NCBI RefSeq assembly: GCF_003641145.1
Contig: NZ_CP032744.1
Span: forward strand, 1,984,001-2,048,000
Source: Lactiplantibacillus paraplantarum
Lineage (GTDB): Bacteria; Bacillota; Bacilli; Lactobacillales; Lactobacillaceae
Direction: 5' to 3'
DNA: 64,000 nucleotides
Both the position numbers and the translations under genes were made by a program. Positions 19,070 through 27,684 of this stretch are shown here, piece after piece (position 1 is the first letter of the stretch; every line of letters starts with the position of its first letter). Under the pieces are notes generated by a model. The model saw only the letters and a list, made by a program, of their open reading frames with translations, did not search any database and had not been told where the DNA came from.

Positions 19070-20112
19070 TTTAAAATTTCCCCCATTGATTGATACATCG
19101 GTAATAGCAGACTCATATAAGTACCAACAACGACCAAAGCAATAACACCGAACATGACGGGCTGAATCCAACTGATCAACCGATTCAATTGGCGAATCAA
19201 TCGCTCATATTGCAAAGTTGCAAAGTACAACAGCTCTTGACTCAGTTGCTCCGTTGGACTCTCTTTGCCTACCAATAAAGCTAGTTCGTCCGGCAATAGT
19301 CGGTCATTTTGAATAATGGTCATTAATGAAGCGCCGCTCAGCAAAGCCCGCTCTACGACTTGACCTTGCTGATAAATCAATGCTTTCGGTTGAAATTGCT
19401 GACTGACCTCACAGATGCCCCGAATTCCCAAGCCGCCAGTTAGTAACATGCCAGCATTAAGGCTTAAGTAATAACCACAATAATTTTTAATCAGCGGCCC
19501 AACTAGTGGTAATCGCGCTAACCAGTGGTACCGACGACGAATCGGCAAGTGCTTAACCTTCAGCCCCAGTCCTAATAAGCTGATGCCTAAAATGACAATA
19601 CTCACCCCACCGATCCATTGCCACGGTGGGATTGTGCCACTCACACTGCTGCCTGCATCTAAACTCGGTAAAATCGCTGACTTGACCAGCCCCAGTGTTC
19701 CCAATAACAGTACCAATAGTAGACACGGATACTGTAATAACCGCCGGATTTGCCGGGCTTGCTCAGCTCGGGCGCGCATTAACTGTCCCGCCTGAGTCAA
19801 GGTATGCCGTAATTCACCATGAGTTTCTGCAATTAAGAATTGATAATACAAATCAACTGCAATGTATGGTCGCAATGCCGTTGAAAGCTCATCCCCGGCT
19901 GCTAAGCGTACCAATACGGGCTGTAACGATTGAAAGGCCGGCCCTTCTACATCCACAGCGAATTGAAAAGCTTGTTGGAATGAAAAGCCATTGCCCAACA
20001 AATCTGCCAACGTTTCAAATAACGTTGCCTGTATTGCAATTGGAAGTCGTTTACGCTTCTTTAAGTTGATTGGCCGTTGCATGATCAAGACGGCCCGCTG
20101 CCAATTGTTCAT
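19066..20112 (-). CDS. comGB: Competence pilus platform protein ComGB
   Basis: A GspF/PilC-type inner membrane platform protein of about 348 residues. Two GspF domains are visible: residues 25-150 (LADLLGNGFSFQQAF, RARAEQARQIRRLLQYP) and 205-340 (PLVGPLIKNYCGYYLSLNAGMLLTGG), with membrane segments near 120, 170 and 325. It works with the ComGA ATPase to assemble the pseudopilus. The start, ATG at 20110-20112 behind AAGGTGG, is inside the end of comGA (overlap of about 60 bp); an internal ATG at 20082 is an alternative. Confidence 0.92.
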   Translation of the reverse strand: MNNWQRAVLIMQRPINLKKRKRLPIAIQATLFETLADLLGNGFSFQQAFQFAVDVEGPAFQSLQPVLVRLAAGDELSTALRPYIAVDLYYQFLIAETHGELRHTLTQAGQLMRARAEQARQIRRLLQYPCLLLVLLLGTLGLVKSAILPSLDAGSSVSGTIPPWQWIGGVSIVILGISLLGLGLKVKHLPIRRRYHWLARLPLVGPLIKNYCGYYLSLNAGMLLTGGLGIRGICEVSQQFQPKALIYQQGQVVERALLSGASLMTIIQNDRLLPDELALLVGKESPTEQLSQELLYFATLQYERLIRQLNRLISWIQPVMFGVIALVVVGTYMSLLLPMYQSMGEILK

Positions 20113-21025
20113 CAATTAATTGTGCCCACCTTTCAGTCATCATCTGGGTTGTTTGCGGAATCTTATGGGGCATCACAACCGTATCAAAAATCGTGGCCAC
20201 ACTACCATCCGTCACCGGCACCAAGCGCTGATAGGACATTGCCGTTAAAGCTTGTTCTAGAACAGCTGGTGCCACACCTAGTTGCGCTAACCGTGGCATA
20301 ATGCCATAAACACCACGCGCATGGATGGTACTTAATACCAAATGTCCACTTAACGCTGCCTGTACTGCAATTTTAGCCGTTTCCGCGTCACGAATCTCAC
20401 CGATAATAAACACATCGGGATGGTGGCGTAATCCGACTTTCAATAAATCCGCATAGGCCATTTGTGCGGGTGAATTAACTTGTAATTGTAAAAACTGTGG
20501 TTCATAAATTTCAACCGGATCTTCAATCGTCATTACCAGCCGCTGTCCCCGGAGTTGTCGGACAAGGTCATACATGGTCGAGGTCTTACCAGCTCCCATG
20601 GGCCCTGAAAATAAAATTAAACCAGTTCGATGCATTAGCTGGCTCAATTGCTGGCGTTGACGCGGGATTAAATATTGCAATGCTTGGGATTCACCTTCAT
20701 ACAGTAATCGTACGACCAAGGACTCACGATCCAAAAAATCACCCACAGCTGAAATTCGCAAATTTAAGGTTTGCTTTTCCAGTATTAGCGTCATCGCACC
20801 TAACTGTGGTCGGCGATGATCACTGATGGCCATGTTACTCCGGTATTTAATGTGGTTCATCAATTGTTGGGCGCGTTCCGTCGTCATCTGCGCCAGGGCC
20901 CGTAAACTTCCCGTGGTTTGTATCAATATCTGGTAACCTTCTGCCGTGGGTAACCAGTATATATCACTGGCACGTTGACTCACGGCCGCCTGAATAATGT
21001 CGTTCAACTTAGCTTCAATCGCCAT
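20051..21025 (-). CDS. comGA: Competence pilus assembly ATPase ComGA
   Basis: A 324-residue GspE/PilB secretion ATPase that powers pseudopilus assembly for DNA uptake. Walker A GPMGAGKTST (residues about 141-150), Asp box MTIEDPVEIYE, Walker B VFIIGEIRDAETA and His box LSTIHARG are all present. The N-terminal domain is short, as in ComGA proteins, and lacks the zinc motif of longer PilB proteins. First gene of comGABCDEFG, all overlapping. In this group of organisms the operon is normally silent until a competence regulator such as ComX acts; I cannot confirm a ComX box in the 400 bp upstream. Confidence 0.95.
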   Translation of the reverse strand: MAIEAKLNDIIQAAVSQRASDIYWLPTAEGYQILIQTTGSLRALAQMTTERAQQLMNHIKYRSNMAISDHRRPQLGAMTLILEKQTLNLRISAVGDFLDRESLVVRLLYEGESQALQYLIPRQRQQLSQLMHRTGLILFSGPMGAGKTSTMYDLVRQLRGQRLVMTIEDPVEIYEPQFLQLQVNSPAQMAYADLLKVGLRHHPDVFIIGEIRDAETAKIAVQAALSGHLVLSTIHARGVYGIMPRLAQLGVAPAVLEQALTAMSYQRLVPVTDGSVATIFDTVVMPHKIPQTTQMMTERWAQLIDEQLAAGRLDHATANQLKEA

Positions 21026-21203
21026 TAGTTATTGTCACGCTCCTTTCAATAACTAATTTCGCAACATTAGCTAATTTCCACGAAAATATATTTTTTTATT
21101 TAGTACCCCCTAAAAATCACCTTGGAAACGCTGAAGTGAGAGTGAGATAAAAGATGTTTCGCTTGCAAACAACCTTTTGGTGTCCATTTCGACAATGTTA
21201 TAT
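21026..21203. other. Upstream region of comGA, no gene
   Basis: AT-rich DNA with the ATAAAAAAATATATTTT tract near 21088-21104. A good sigma-A promoter for comGA is not visible, in keeping with control by an alternative sigma factor, but no clear ComX box is seen either. Confidence 0.5.
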
Positions 21204-21257
21204 AAAAAAATTGCGTTCATTTCCTTAAGATTTTTTCTTAAGAAAATGAACACAATT
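21204..21257 (-). terminator. Terminator of the ribokinase gene
   Basis: Reverse strand 22-bp stem (21209-21230 with 21236-21257, two G-T wobbles), 5-nt loop, followed by a run of seven T. It isolates comGA from the upstream rbsK. The 164 bp between this hairpin and rbsK shows nothing else. Confidence 0.88.
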
Positions 21258-21421
21258 AGTTTTGTGCTAGATACACTTCACACCATACTATTTTCAAGAT
21301 GGCTTTTTACTAGATTACTTCACGGCGCTTACTCGCTCTAAACTACATTATCAGCATACGCTTGTCCGATTAGCAAACCGCCCTTTTTAATAACAAGCCG
21401 GCAGTCGCATCTTAACGCTGT

Positions 21422-22342
21422 TTAGACCCGATCAGCTCGTTCAATCTCATCCTTAGTTGGAATCGATGGTTGCGCACCTAATTTTTGAACAGCTAGGGAA
21501 GAAGCTCGGTTCGCAAACCGAACCGCAGCAGCCAAATTGCTAAAATCGGGCATTAAAACTGAACTTAGCGCCCCAATAAAAGTATCCCCAGCGGCAGTTG
21601 TATCAACGGCTTCAACTTTATAAGCGGGTACAAAACCATGTTCGGCACCACGCATCCAAAACGCACCCTTACTCCCAACAGTAATAATAACATTAGCAAC
21701 ACCGAGGGCTTGCAACTTTTGTGCCCCCTGAACCATCGATTGTTCATCAGTAATGTGCACGCCGGTCAACGTCTCAGTCTCAGTTTCATTAGGCACAATT
21801 AAGTCCGTCGTTGCTAGTAGTTCTACTGGTACCGTTGTTGTAGCGGGGGCCGGATTTAATATCGTCTTTTTGTTAGCAGCATGTGCCAATTCAAATCCCC
21901 GAATCGTCGCTGCAATGGGTGTTTCGAACTGTGCGATCAGAAAAGTACTAGCATCAATTGCCGGACGTGCTCGTTCTACATCTTCAGCCGTCACTTGTTG
22001 ATTAGTCCCACCGTCAATTAGAATGCGGTTTTCACTGCTACTATCTAGTAAAATGAACGCTGAGCCAGTGCTAGCTACATTGCTATGTTGAACGTACTGA
22101 TCATCGACACCACTATTCGTCAGCTGTTGCACCATAAACGCGCCTTCCTGATCAGTGCCGACCTTACCGATAAAAGTGGTCTGAGCACCTGCCCGGGCTG
22201 CCGCAATGGCTTGGTTAGCCCCTTTACCGCCACCAGCAATACTCTTTCCAGTTAGTGGCAAGGTCTCGCCGGGCTTGGGAAATCGTTTAAAACGTAAAAT
22301 CGAATCAACATTCAAACTACCTAGTACGGTTACTTTATTCAT
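21422..22342 (-). CDS. rbsK: Ribokinase (PfkB family sugar kinase)
   Basis: A 306-residue kinase that makes ribose 5-phosphate from ribose and ATP. Motifs: GSLNVDSILR at the N-terminus, GGKGANQAIAAARAG (PfkB signature 1, about residues 37-51) and VEAVDTTAAGDTFIGAL (signature 2, catalytic Asp near residue 251). The glycine/asparagine pattern fits true ribokinases, but no ribose transporter or pyranase is adjacent, so it may serve nucleoside salvage or a related sugar. Single-gene unit with a strong downstream terminator. Confidence 0.9.
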   Translation of the reverse strand: MNKVTVLGSLNVDSILRFKRFPKPGETLPLTGKSIAGGGKGANQAIAAARAGAQTTFIGKVGTDQEGAFMVQQLTNSGVDDQYVQHSNVASTGSAFILLDSSSENRILIDGGTNQQVTAEDVERARPAIDASTFLIAQFETPIAATIRGFELAHAANKKTILNPAPATTTVPVELLATTDLIVPNETETETLTGVHITDEQSMVQGAQKLQALGVANVIITVGSKGAFWMRGAEHGFVPAYKVEAVDTTAAGDTFIGALSSVLMPDFSNLAAAVRFANRASSLAVQKLGAQPSIPTKDEIERADRV

Positions 22343-22430
22343 GATTATTCGTCCCTTCAGTATTCAACTGTTCTAATTTTAGCAAACTGGCTGAGGACGC
22401 GCACTTGTTTTACTAATATTTTAACCACTA

Positions 22431-22469
22431 AAAAACGTGGCTCCTTGATTTATCATCAAAGAACCACGT
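22431..22469 (-). terminator. Terminator of yebC
   Basis: Reverse strand stem ACGTGG-TTCTTTGATG ... CATCAAGGAGCCACGT followed by TTTTTT, directly after the YebC stop. Confidence 0.85.
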
Positions 22470-22479
22470 CATTTCATCA

Positions 22480-23208
22480 TTAATCTGGATAGTTAGCAGC
22501 TTCGTATACTTCTGATACGTCGTCGTTATCTTCCAATTCATCAATCATGTGTTGTAACTTTTCAACCTTATCAGCAGGAACATCCGTTAAGTTTTCAGGA
22601 ATCATGGTTAATTCAGCTGTTTCCAACTTGTAACCATTAGCTTCGAGTGCGTCACGAACGGCCGCTAATTGTTTAGGATCAGTGTAAATTTCAAACGCTT
22701 CGTCGCTTGATTGTAAATCGTCGCCACCAGCATCTAAAACGTCCATCAACATCGTATCTTCGTCGGTATCTAAATCTTCACGACTAATCACAATGTAACC
22801 CTTACGATCAAACATGTAGCTAACGGCACCAGTTGCAGCTAAGGCACCACCATGATGTGTGAACGCTGAACGAACCGCCGCAGCGGTCCGGTTCTTGTTA
22901 TCAGTTAATGCGTGAACCAGAACGGCGATACCACCAGGGCCGTAGCCTTCGTAAGTAACTTCTTCGTAGTTCTCCGCACCGGAGCCACTACCTTTATCAA
23001 CCGCCCGTTTAATATTATCCTTAGGCATGTTGGCAGCTTTGGCCTTATCCATAACTAACCGCAATTGCGCGTTAGAATCTGGATCAGGACCCCCGGCTTT
23101 TACAGCCATATAAAGTTCACGGGAAATCTTTTGGAAAACTTTCCCACGTTTAGCATCTTGGGCGTTCTTACGTCCTTGAATGTTATGCCATTTTGAATGT
23201 CCTGACAT
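22480..23208 (-). CDS. yebC: YebC/PmpR family protein (TACO1-like)
   Basis: A 242-residue cytosolic protein. The N-terminus [20 protein letters not shown] is diagnostic; the central part has [18 protein letters not shown] and VSYMFDRKG. Family members were described as DNA-binding regulators and more recently as ribosome-associated factors that ease translation of proline-rich stretches. ATG has AAGAAGGAG upstream. Monocistronic: own promoter at 23266-23294 and own terminator. Confidence 0.95.
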   Translation of the reverse strand: MSGHSKWHNIQGRKNAQDAKRGKVFQKISRELYMAVKAGGPDPDSNAQLRLVMDKAKAANMPKDNIKRAVDKGSGSGAENYEEVTYEGYGPGGIAVLVHALTDNKNRTAAAVRSAFTHHGGALAATGAVSYMFDRKGYIVISREDLDTDEDTMLMDVLDAGGDDLQSSDEAFEIYTDPKQLAAVRDALEANGYKLETAELTMIPENLTDVPADKVEKLQHMIDELEDNDDVSEVYEAANYPD

Positions 23209-23265
23209 GTGTGACTCCTTCTTTCGTTATTTATTTTCAGTTTTGTAGATAAACATACGTAGAGT

Positions 23266-23294
23266 ATGATAGCAAAAAAAGCGAGCGATTTCAA
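23266..23294 (-). promoter_or_regulatory. Promoter of yebC
   Basis: Reverse strand TTGAAA (23289-23294), 17-bp spacer containing a T run, TATCAT (23266-23271), about 60 bp upstream of the yebC start. Confidence 0.82.
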
Positions 23295-23401
23295 GCACTA
23301 GAACCAACGATAGCCAAGTTCTGCTTTTTTGCTTCAGTTTACTGAACAGATTAGCAAGTAACCATGACTAGTTGCCTGTCAACTGTTGACGAACCAGCCC
23401 T

Positions 23402-23722
23402 CTACGGCCGTAAGTAGGCGTAGCCCTCAGCTTGTAAATCTGCAATTCGCACCACACCAGCGGGTACGATTGTTACGGTTGACGGGAGTTGCGCTTTACT
23501 TATCTGATGACTAGCCATGGCGTTATGGCAAGCATCGATTTCAACTTGTGGTAATGCTTGTCGTAACGCATCCCAGGCAGACGTTGTTAACGTTGTAATC
23601 GCTGGCCCATTAACCACAACCACTACCGTACTTGTCGGTCGCACCGCCACAAAGTTTTGAACATTACTAATCGCCATTGCAACCTTGGCGGGTTCATCGA
23701 CATGTACTACTAAGTTAGTCAT
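23402..23722 (-). CDS. DsrE/DsrF-like small protein
   Basis: A 106-residue cytosolic protein with the alternating strands of the DsrE-like fold: NLVVHVDEPAKVAMAISNVQNF, STVVVVVNGPAIT, VEIDACHNAM with the conserved-type Cys near residue 65, and TIVPAGVVRIADLQAEGYAYLRP. DsrE proteins carry sulfur or bind small ligands; many in Firmicutes have no known role. It overlaps the end of the TIM-barrel gene by 8 bp, so the two are one operon. No other sulfur-relay gene is nearby. Confidence 0.85.
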   Translation of the reverse strand: MTNLVVHVDEPAKVAMAISNVQNFVAVRPTSTVVVVVNGPAITTLTTSAWDALRQALPQVEIDACHNAMASHQISKAQLPSTVTIVPAGVVRIADLQAEGYAYLRP

Positions 23723-24587
23723 TTAACCGACCTCCTTCTAGCGACCGCACCTCAAGCGCACGTAAATAATGATAACTGCTCAACATATTAGCGCAGGTCG
23801 CATCCGTTTCGTCCGGCACCTCATAGATCATCGTAGCATGTGGATTAAGGACTGGCAGTACCCGTGGCCAATCGATTAACCCCTGGCCTAACGGTAAACT
23901 ATCATGACGCTGGCCCATTGAATCCACCAGATGGTAATGCTGAATGAGTGGGGCCAACCGTTTCAAAGCCAACATGGTCAGTGCCATATCACCATGTAAT
24001 GCGATAAAGACATGACTCAAATCGCAAACTAGCGGATAATGATGTTGGATAATCCGCTCATCTAGTTGCGGATCGCCATACATAAAACTAGCGGTTACCC
24101 CATTTTCAATCATCACGTGCCCGTTTGCCTGCCGAACCAACTCATCTAACCGTTCAAAAACAACGTCACGAGCAGCAGCCAATGAATCGTATGCTTTAAT
24201 CAAAGGAGCACTGTCACTACCATAACCACCATGCACCAAAATTTTAACATCTAATTCAGTTGCTAGTTCGAGTAACTGAGCCGTACTCGTTTGTAGAAAT
24301 TGATACGCCCCCGCTTCACGGTGTGGGTCGAGTAACTGATCAAGATGGACGCCTTGATAACTCATCGGGTGATGAATCACAATTTGTTCGGTGACATTAG
24401 TCTTTACAAATTGGACCGCCGCTTTGAGTGCTTGAAACGCTGCCGGTTCAAAATCTGCTGCACTGGTAAAAAACTCAAACACCTGCGGCCGATATTGTAA
24501 TCGATTCATTAATTGGGCGGGGTCCTGGGCCGCTTTCAAGCCTAACTGAATTTTTCCGGGACGCTGCCGCATTACTAATTGTGTCAT
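23715..24587 (-). CDS. Sugar phosphate isomerase/epimerase-like TIM-barrel protein
   Basis: A 290-residue cytosolic protein of the xylose isomerase-like TIM-barrel superfamily. Strand-end residues expected for metal binding can be picked out: QIVIHHPMSYQG, VKILVHGGYG, GHVMIENGVTA (Glu), YPLVCDLSHVF (Asp and His), IQHYHLVDSMGQRHDSLPLGQGLIDW and MIYEVPDE (Glu). The substrate is unknown. It lies downstream of ccpA with a 123-bp gap that contains overlapping hairpins, and is coupled to a DsrE-like gene. The pair may act on the same unidentified metabolite. Confidence 0.82.
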   Translation of the reverse strand: MTQLVMRQRPGKIQLGLKAAQDPAQLMNRLQYRPQVFEFFTSAADFEPAAFQALKAAVQFVKTNVTEQIVIHHPMSYQGVHLDQLLDPHREAGAYQFLQTSTAQLLELATELDVKILVHGGYGSDSAPLIKAYDSLAAARDVVFERLDELVRQANGHVMIENGVTASFMYGDPQLDERIIQHHYPLVCDLSHVFIALHGDMALTMLALKRLAPLIQHYHLVDSMGQRHDSLPLGQGLIDWPRVLPVLNPHATMIYEVPDETDATCANMLSSYHYLRALEVRSLEGGRLND

Positions 24588-24610
24588 CCGTTTAACTCAT
24601 CCTTTCAGTC

Positions 24611-24650
24611 ATTCCAAGCCAAATAAAAAGGCTTGGAATATTTATTCCAA
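24611..24650 (-). repeat. Overlapping alternative hairpins between ccpA and the TIM-barrel gene
   Basis: Three copies of the 7-mer TTGGAAT or its complement allow two exclusive stems on the reverse strand: TTGGAAT-AAAT-ATTCCAA followed by GCCTTTTT (terminator-like), or ATTCCAAGCC-9 nt-GGCTTGGAAT. Probably the ccpA terminator; a conditional role is possible. Confidence 0.6.
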
Positions 24651-24710
24651 ACCTAGTATAACGCTATCGTTCTTAGTTATGCCAACATCACTCGTTGACA
24701 CACAGACCAG

Positions 24711-25721
24711 TTAGTCCGCCGATTTAGTTGAACCACGCCGCACAATGCCATATGGTAAGGTCACAGTTTTCTCATCAAGTTCCTTATCATTCATCAATTT
24801 CGTTAACATCCGCATGGCAACCGCACCGATATCATACAACGGTTGAGTAATCGACGTGATTGCTGGCCGCGTAATTTGGGTGATAATCGTATCATTACTT
24901 GTAATCACTTCTAGGTCGTCGGGAACATTGATCCCAGATTCCATGCTAGCATTAATAATACCAGCAGCCATCTCATCGTCACCAACAAAGACCGCTGTCG
25001 CACCACTATCAGCAATGACTGGTTGTAACTTCCGACCAGCATCATATGAATAGCCAGCTTCATACACCAGGGCATCGTCAAACGGAATCTTAGCTTTAGT
25101 TAAGGCCCGTTTGTATCCCGTTAGTCGGTACTCAGCATTGATCGACTGTGATAATGAACCTAAGGCCAATGCAATCTTCTTATGACCACGATCAATCAGA
25201 CTAGTGACAGTCTCTTCGACGGCAGCCGCATAATCAATATTAACACTTGGGGTTTCGTTGTGTGGATCAACCGTTCCGGCTAATACGACTGGCGCCTTGG
25301 CACGTTTGAATTCTGCGCGCAGCTTGTCGTCGATATGGTTACCCATGAAAATCACCCCATCGACTTGCTTAGCCATCAAGGTATTCAACACATTGACCTC
25401 TTGTTCGCCGGCATCATCAGAATTGGTCAAGATAATGTTGTACTTGTACATCATCGCAATATCATCGATCCCACGTGCTAACGAAGCAAAGTAAATATTC
25501 GTTACATCAGGGATAATAACGCCAACCGTGGTTGAACGCTTACTTGCTAACCCTCGTGCAACCGCATTTGGCCGGTAGTCTAACCGTTCAATAACGGCCA
25601 ACACCTTTTTCCGCGTTGCGGGTTTGACATTCGGATTACCATTGACGACCCGTGAAACTGTGGCCATTGAAACCGCCGCTTCACGTGCCACATCATAAAT
25701 TGTTACTGTTTGTTTTTCCAT
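24711..25721 (-). CDS. ccpA: Catabolite control protein A
   Basis: A 336-residue LacI-family regulator. The N-terminal helix-turn-helix reads VTIYDVAREAAVSMATVSRVVNG and the hinge helix RPNAVARGLASKRSTTVGVIIPDV, both typical of CcpA. With HPr-Ser-P it binds cre sites to control carbon use in low-GC Gram-positives. The gene is divergent from pepQ, has a consensus-like promoter (25785-25813) and a cre site 15 bp upstream of its -35 box, which fits autoregulation known for L. plantarum ccpA. Confidence 0.97.
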   Translation of the reverse strand: MEKQTVTIYDVAREAAVSMATVSRVVNGNPNVKPATRKKVLAVIERLDYRPNAVARGLASKRSTTVGVIIPDVTNIYFASLARGIDDIAMMYKYNIILTNSDDAGEQEVNVLNTLMAKQVDGVIFMGNHIDDKLRAEFKRAKAPVVLAGTVDPHNETPSVNIDYAAAVEETVTSLIDRGHKKIALALGSLSQSINAEYRLTGYKRALTKAKIPFDDALVYEAGYSYDAGRKLQPVIADSGATAVFVGDDEMAAGIINASMESGINVPDDLEVITSNDTIITQITRPAITSITQPLYDIGAVAMRMLTKLMNDKELDEKTVTLPYGIVRRGSTKSAD

Positions 25722-25784
25722 ATAAAAATAGCCCTTTCTTGCTTGGTATCATATGTTTTCATTCGTTTTCATGCAACATCAACC

Positions 25785-25813
25785 AATATAGCAAAATTAC
25801 GCTTCCAATGCAA
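25785..25813 (-). promoter_or_regulatory. Promoter of ccpA
   Basis: Reverse strand TTGCAT (25808-25813), 17-bp spacer, TATATT (25785-25790), about 65 bp upstream of the start codon. Confidence 0.8.
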
Positions 25814-25827
25814 CTTAAGATTGTTAT

Positions 25828-25841
25828 TGAAATCGCTTTCA
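25828..25841. promoter_or_regulatory. cre site (CcpA operator)
   Basis: TGAAATCGCTTTCA matches the consensus TGWNANCGNTNWCA at every fixed position. It lies between divergent ccpA and pepQ, upstream of the ccpA -35 box and about 150 bp from the pepQ start. Confidence 0.88.
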
Positions 25842-25988
25842 TGAAAATAATACCGTACTTGTTTTCAAAATGCAAGATTTACCACACGAAGATTGTTATT
25901 TTAGGCTCATTATTCTCAGCTTTTTATCATCAACAGCGCTATACTAGTATTATTATCAATAATTTATCTTATCTAAGGAGTGTTTGAA

Positions 25989-27101
25989 TTGGCAGATTAT
26001 ACGAAACTGCAACAAGTTCGTCAATGGACCCAGGATAACCACGTTGACGTCACCTACATTAGTAATTTTCACACAATTTCATATTTAACTGGATTTGAGA
26101 GCAATCCCTACGAGCGGACATTAGCTTTGTTTGTTTTCGCAGATGCGGAACCATTCCTCTTCGCCCCCGCCCTTGAAGTTGAAGCCATCAAGGATATGGG
26201 CTGGCCCTATAAAGTTTTTGGCTACTTAGACCATGAAGAACCATACGCCTTAATTGCCGATCACATTAATGCACAGTTAACTGATCCTAAAGTTTGGGCA
26301 CTTGAAACGGGCAACTTGACGTTAGATCGCTTTAATGCACTCAAACGCCAATTTCCAGCCGCTCGCTTTGATAAGGACTTATCTCCTTACATCCAACAAT
26401 TACGGCTCGTCAAAACGGCTGACGAACTTGACAAGTTAAATATTGCCGGTAAATGGGCCGACTTTGCCTTTGAACAAGGCTTTGCCGCCGTCACGGCTGG
26501 GCGAACTGAACAACAGATTGCCGCTGAGTTACAGTACGCCCTCATGAAAAAGGGCATCATGGAAATGAGTTTTGATACTTTAGTCCAAGCTGGCGAACAC
26601 GCCGCTAATCCCCATGGCGCGACTAATGAAACTCAAGTCAAGCCGAATGAATTAGTCTTATTCGATCTTGGTGTCATGTACAAAGGTTATGCTTCTGATG
26701 CCTCCCGAACGATTGCTTACGGTCAACCGACTGCTAAGCAAAAAGAAATCTTTGACGTCTGTCTGGAAGCTAACCTAACCGCTCAGGCGGCCATCAAACC
26801 AGGCATGGCCGCCGAAGACGTCGACAAGATTGCTCGCGACATCATTACTAAGGCGGGCTATGGTGAATACTTCATTCATCGGTTGGGCCATGGGATTGGG
26901 CAAACCGATCATGAGTTTCCGTCAATCATGGCCGGCAACCATATGCCGTTAGTTGAAGGCATGTGCTTCTCCGTTGAACCCGGTATTTACATTCCAGGTG
27001 TCGCTGGCGTTCGAATCGAAGACTGTGGGGTCGTCACTAAAGAAGGCTTTAAGCCATTCACCCACACACCAAAAGAACTAAAAGTTTTAGATTTGTCATA
27101 A
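25989..27101 (+). CDS. pepQ: Xaa-Pro dipeptidase
   Basis: A 370-residue M24B metallopeptidase that splits X-Pro dipeptides, a step of peptide use in lactic acid bacteria. Metal ligands are visible: FDLGVMYKGYASDASRT (two Asp), HRLGHGIGQTDHEFP (His), CFSVEPGIY (Glu) and VRIEDCG (Glu). The start is taken as TTG at 25989, 8 nt after AAGGAG; GTG at 25980 would lie within the ribosome site. Divergent partner of ccpA across a shared cre site, as in other lactobacilli. Cytoplasmic, monocistronic. Confidence 0.94.
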   Translation: MADYTKLQQVRQWTQDNHVDVTYISNFHTISYLTGFESNPYERTLALFVFADAEPFLFAPALEVEAIKDMGWPYKVFGYLDHEEPYALIADHINAQLTDPKVWALETGNLTLDRFNALKRQFPAARFDKDLSPYIQQLRLVKTADELDKLNIAGKWADFAFEQGFAAVTAGRTEQQIAAELQYALMKKGIMEMSFDTLVQAGEHAANPHGATNETQVKPNELVLFDLGVMYKGYASDASRTIAYGQPTAKQKEIFDVCLEANLTAQAAIKPGMAAEDVDKIARDIITKAGYGEYFIHRLGHGIGQTDHEFPSIMAGNHMPLVEGMCFSVEPGIYIPGVAGVRIEDCGVVTKEGFKPFTHTPKELKVLDLS

Positions 27102-27108
27102 ATTTGAT

Positions 27109-27148
27109 AAAAACCGGTCGCTACGGAACTTTCCGTAACGGCCGGTTT
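27109..27148. terminator. Terminator between pepQ and the merR-type gene
   Basis: Stem AAAACCGG-CG-TACGGAA with its complement around a short loop (27109-27148), A and T runs on both sides, between convergent genes. Confidence 0.87.
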
Positions 27149-27202
27149 TCAGCTTATCTTTAATTTACACTAACTAATTTGGTTATGATACCACTACTAT
27201 AT

Positions 27203-27664
27203 CTATTCAGGTAACGGATGTTGTTCTTCATAGTCCGCAACCTCTTGTAATAACGCGTCAGTCTGCTTCAATGGCAACACGTCACAATTCACAGCAGCTT
27301 CACTACCAGCTTGGCTCGCCTGGCGGTAAACGTCTATTTTGTGATTAACTTTTTGTAGATTTAATAATGATTGATGAATTTGAGCTTCAACTGCCTGCCG
27401 TTGCTCTTCAAACATCGCCAATCGCTGGTCGATCGTCTCGTCGCCAGCAGCACACCAACTGATGAATTGACGAATATCTTCCAAGGGCATCCCGGTCTGT
27501 TTAAGACACCGAATCAATGCCAACGAATCTAAATCATCATCGTTAAAGACTCGCCGCCCCTGCTTATCACGTTTAACAAACGGGGTTAAGCCAGCTTTAT
27601 CATAGTAACGTAATGTATAGCTTGAAATACCGGTCTTCTTAGCGACCGCGCCGATTGAATACAA
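27203..27664 (-). CDS. MerR-family transcriptional regulator
   Basis: A 153-residue regulator. The MerR winged helix reads YSIGAVAKKTGISSYTLRYYDKAGL (residues 2-26), followed by the dimer helix VEAQIHQSLLNLQKVNHKIDVY. The short C-terminal part contains one Cys (CDVLPLK) but no metal-binding pair, so it is closer to the YfmP/AdhR-type regulators of stress genes. Start TTG, 7 nt after GGAGG. Target is unknown; the next gene leftward is convergent pepQ. Confidence 0.88.
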   Translation of the reverse strand: MYSIGAVAKKTGISSYTLRYYDKAGLTPFVKRDKQGRRVFNDDDLDSLALIRCLKQTGMPLEDIRQFISWCAAGDETIDQRLAMFEEQRQAVEAQIHQSLLNLQKVNHKIDVYRQASQAGSEAAVNCDVLPLKQTDALLQEVADYEEQHPLPE

Positions 27665-27684
27665 CTTAATTCCTCCTCAAAACA

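Noticed and set aside
18716..19171. Longer 151-residue version of comGC
   Set aside because: The extra N-terminal codons overlap comGB, and the ATGA-coupled start at 19069 has the ribosome site and the correct prepilin leader length.
21060..21110. Possible ComX or ComK box upstream of comGA
   Set aside because: The TTTTCG and A/T tracts do not match TACGAATA in the right orientation, and AAAA-N5-TTTT boxes are not properly spaced.
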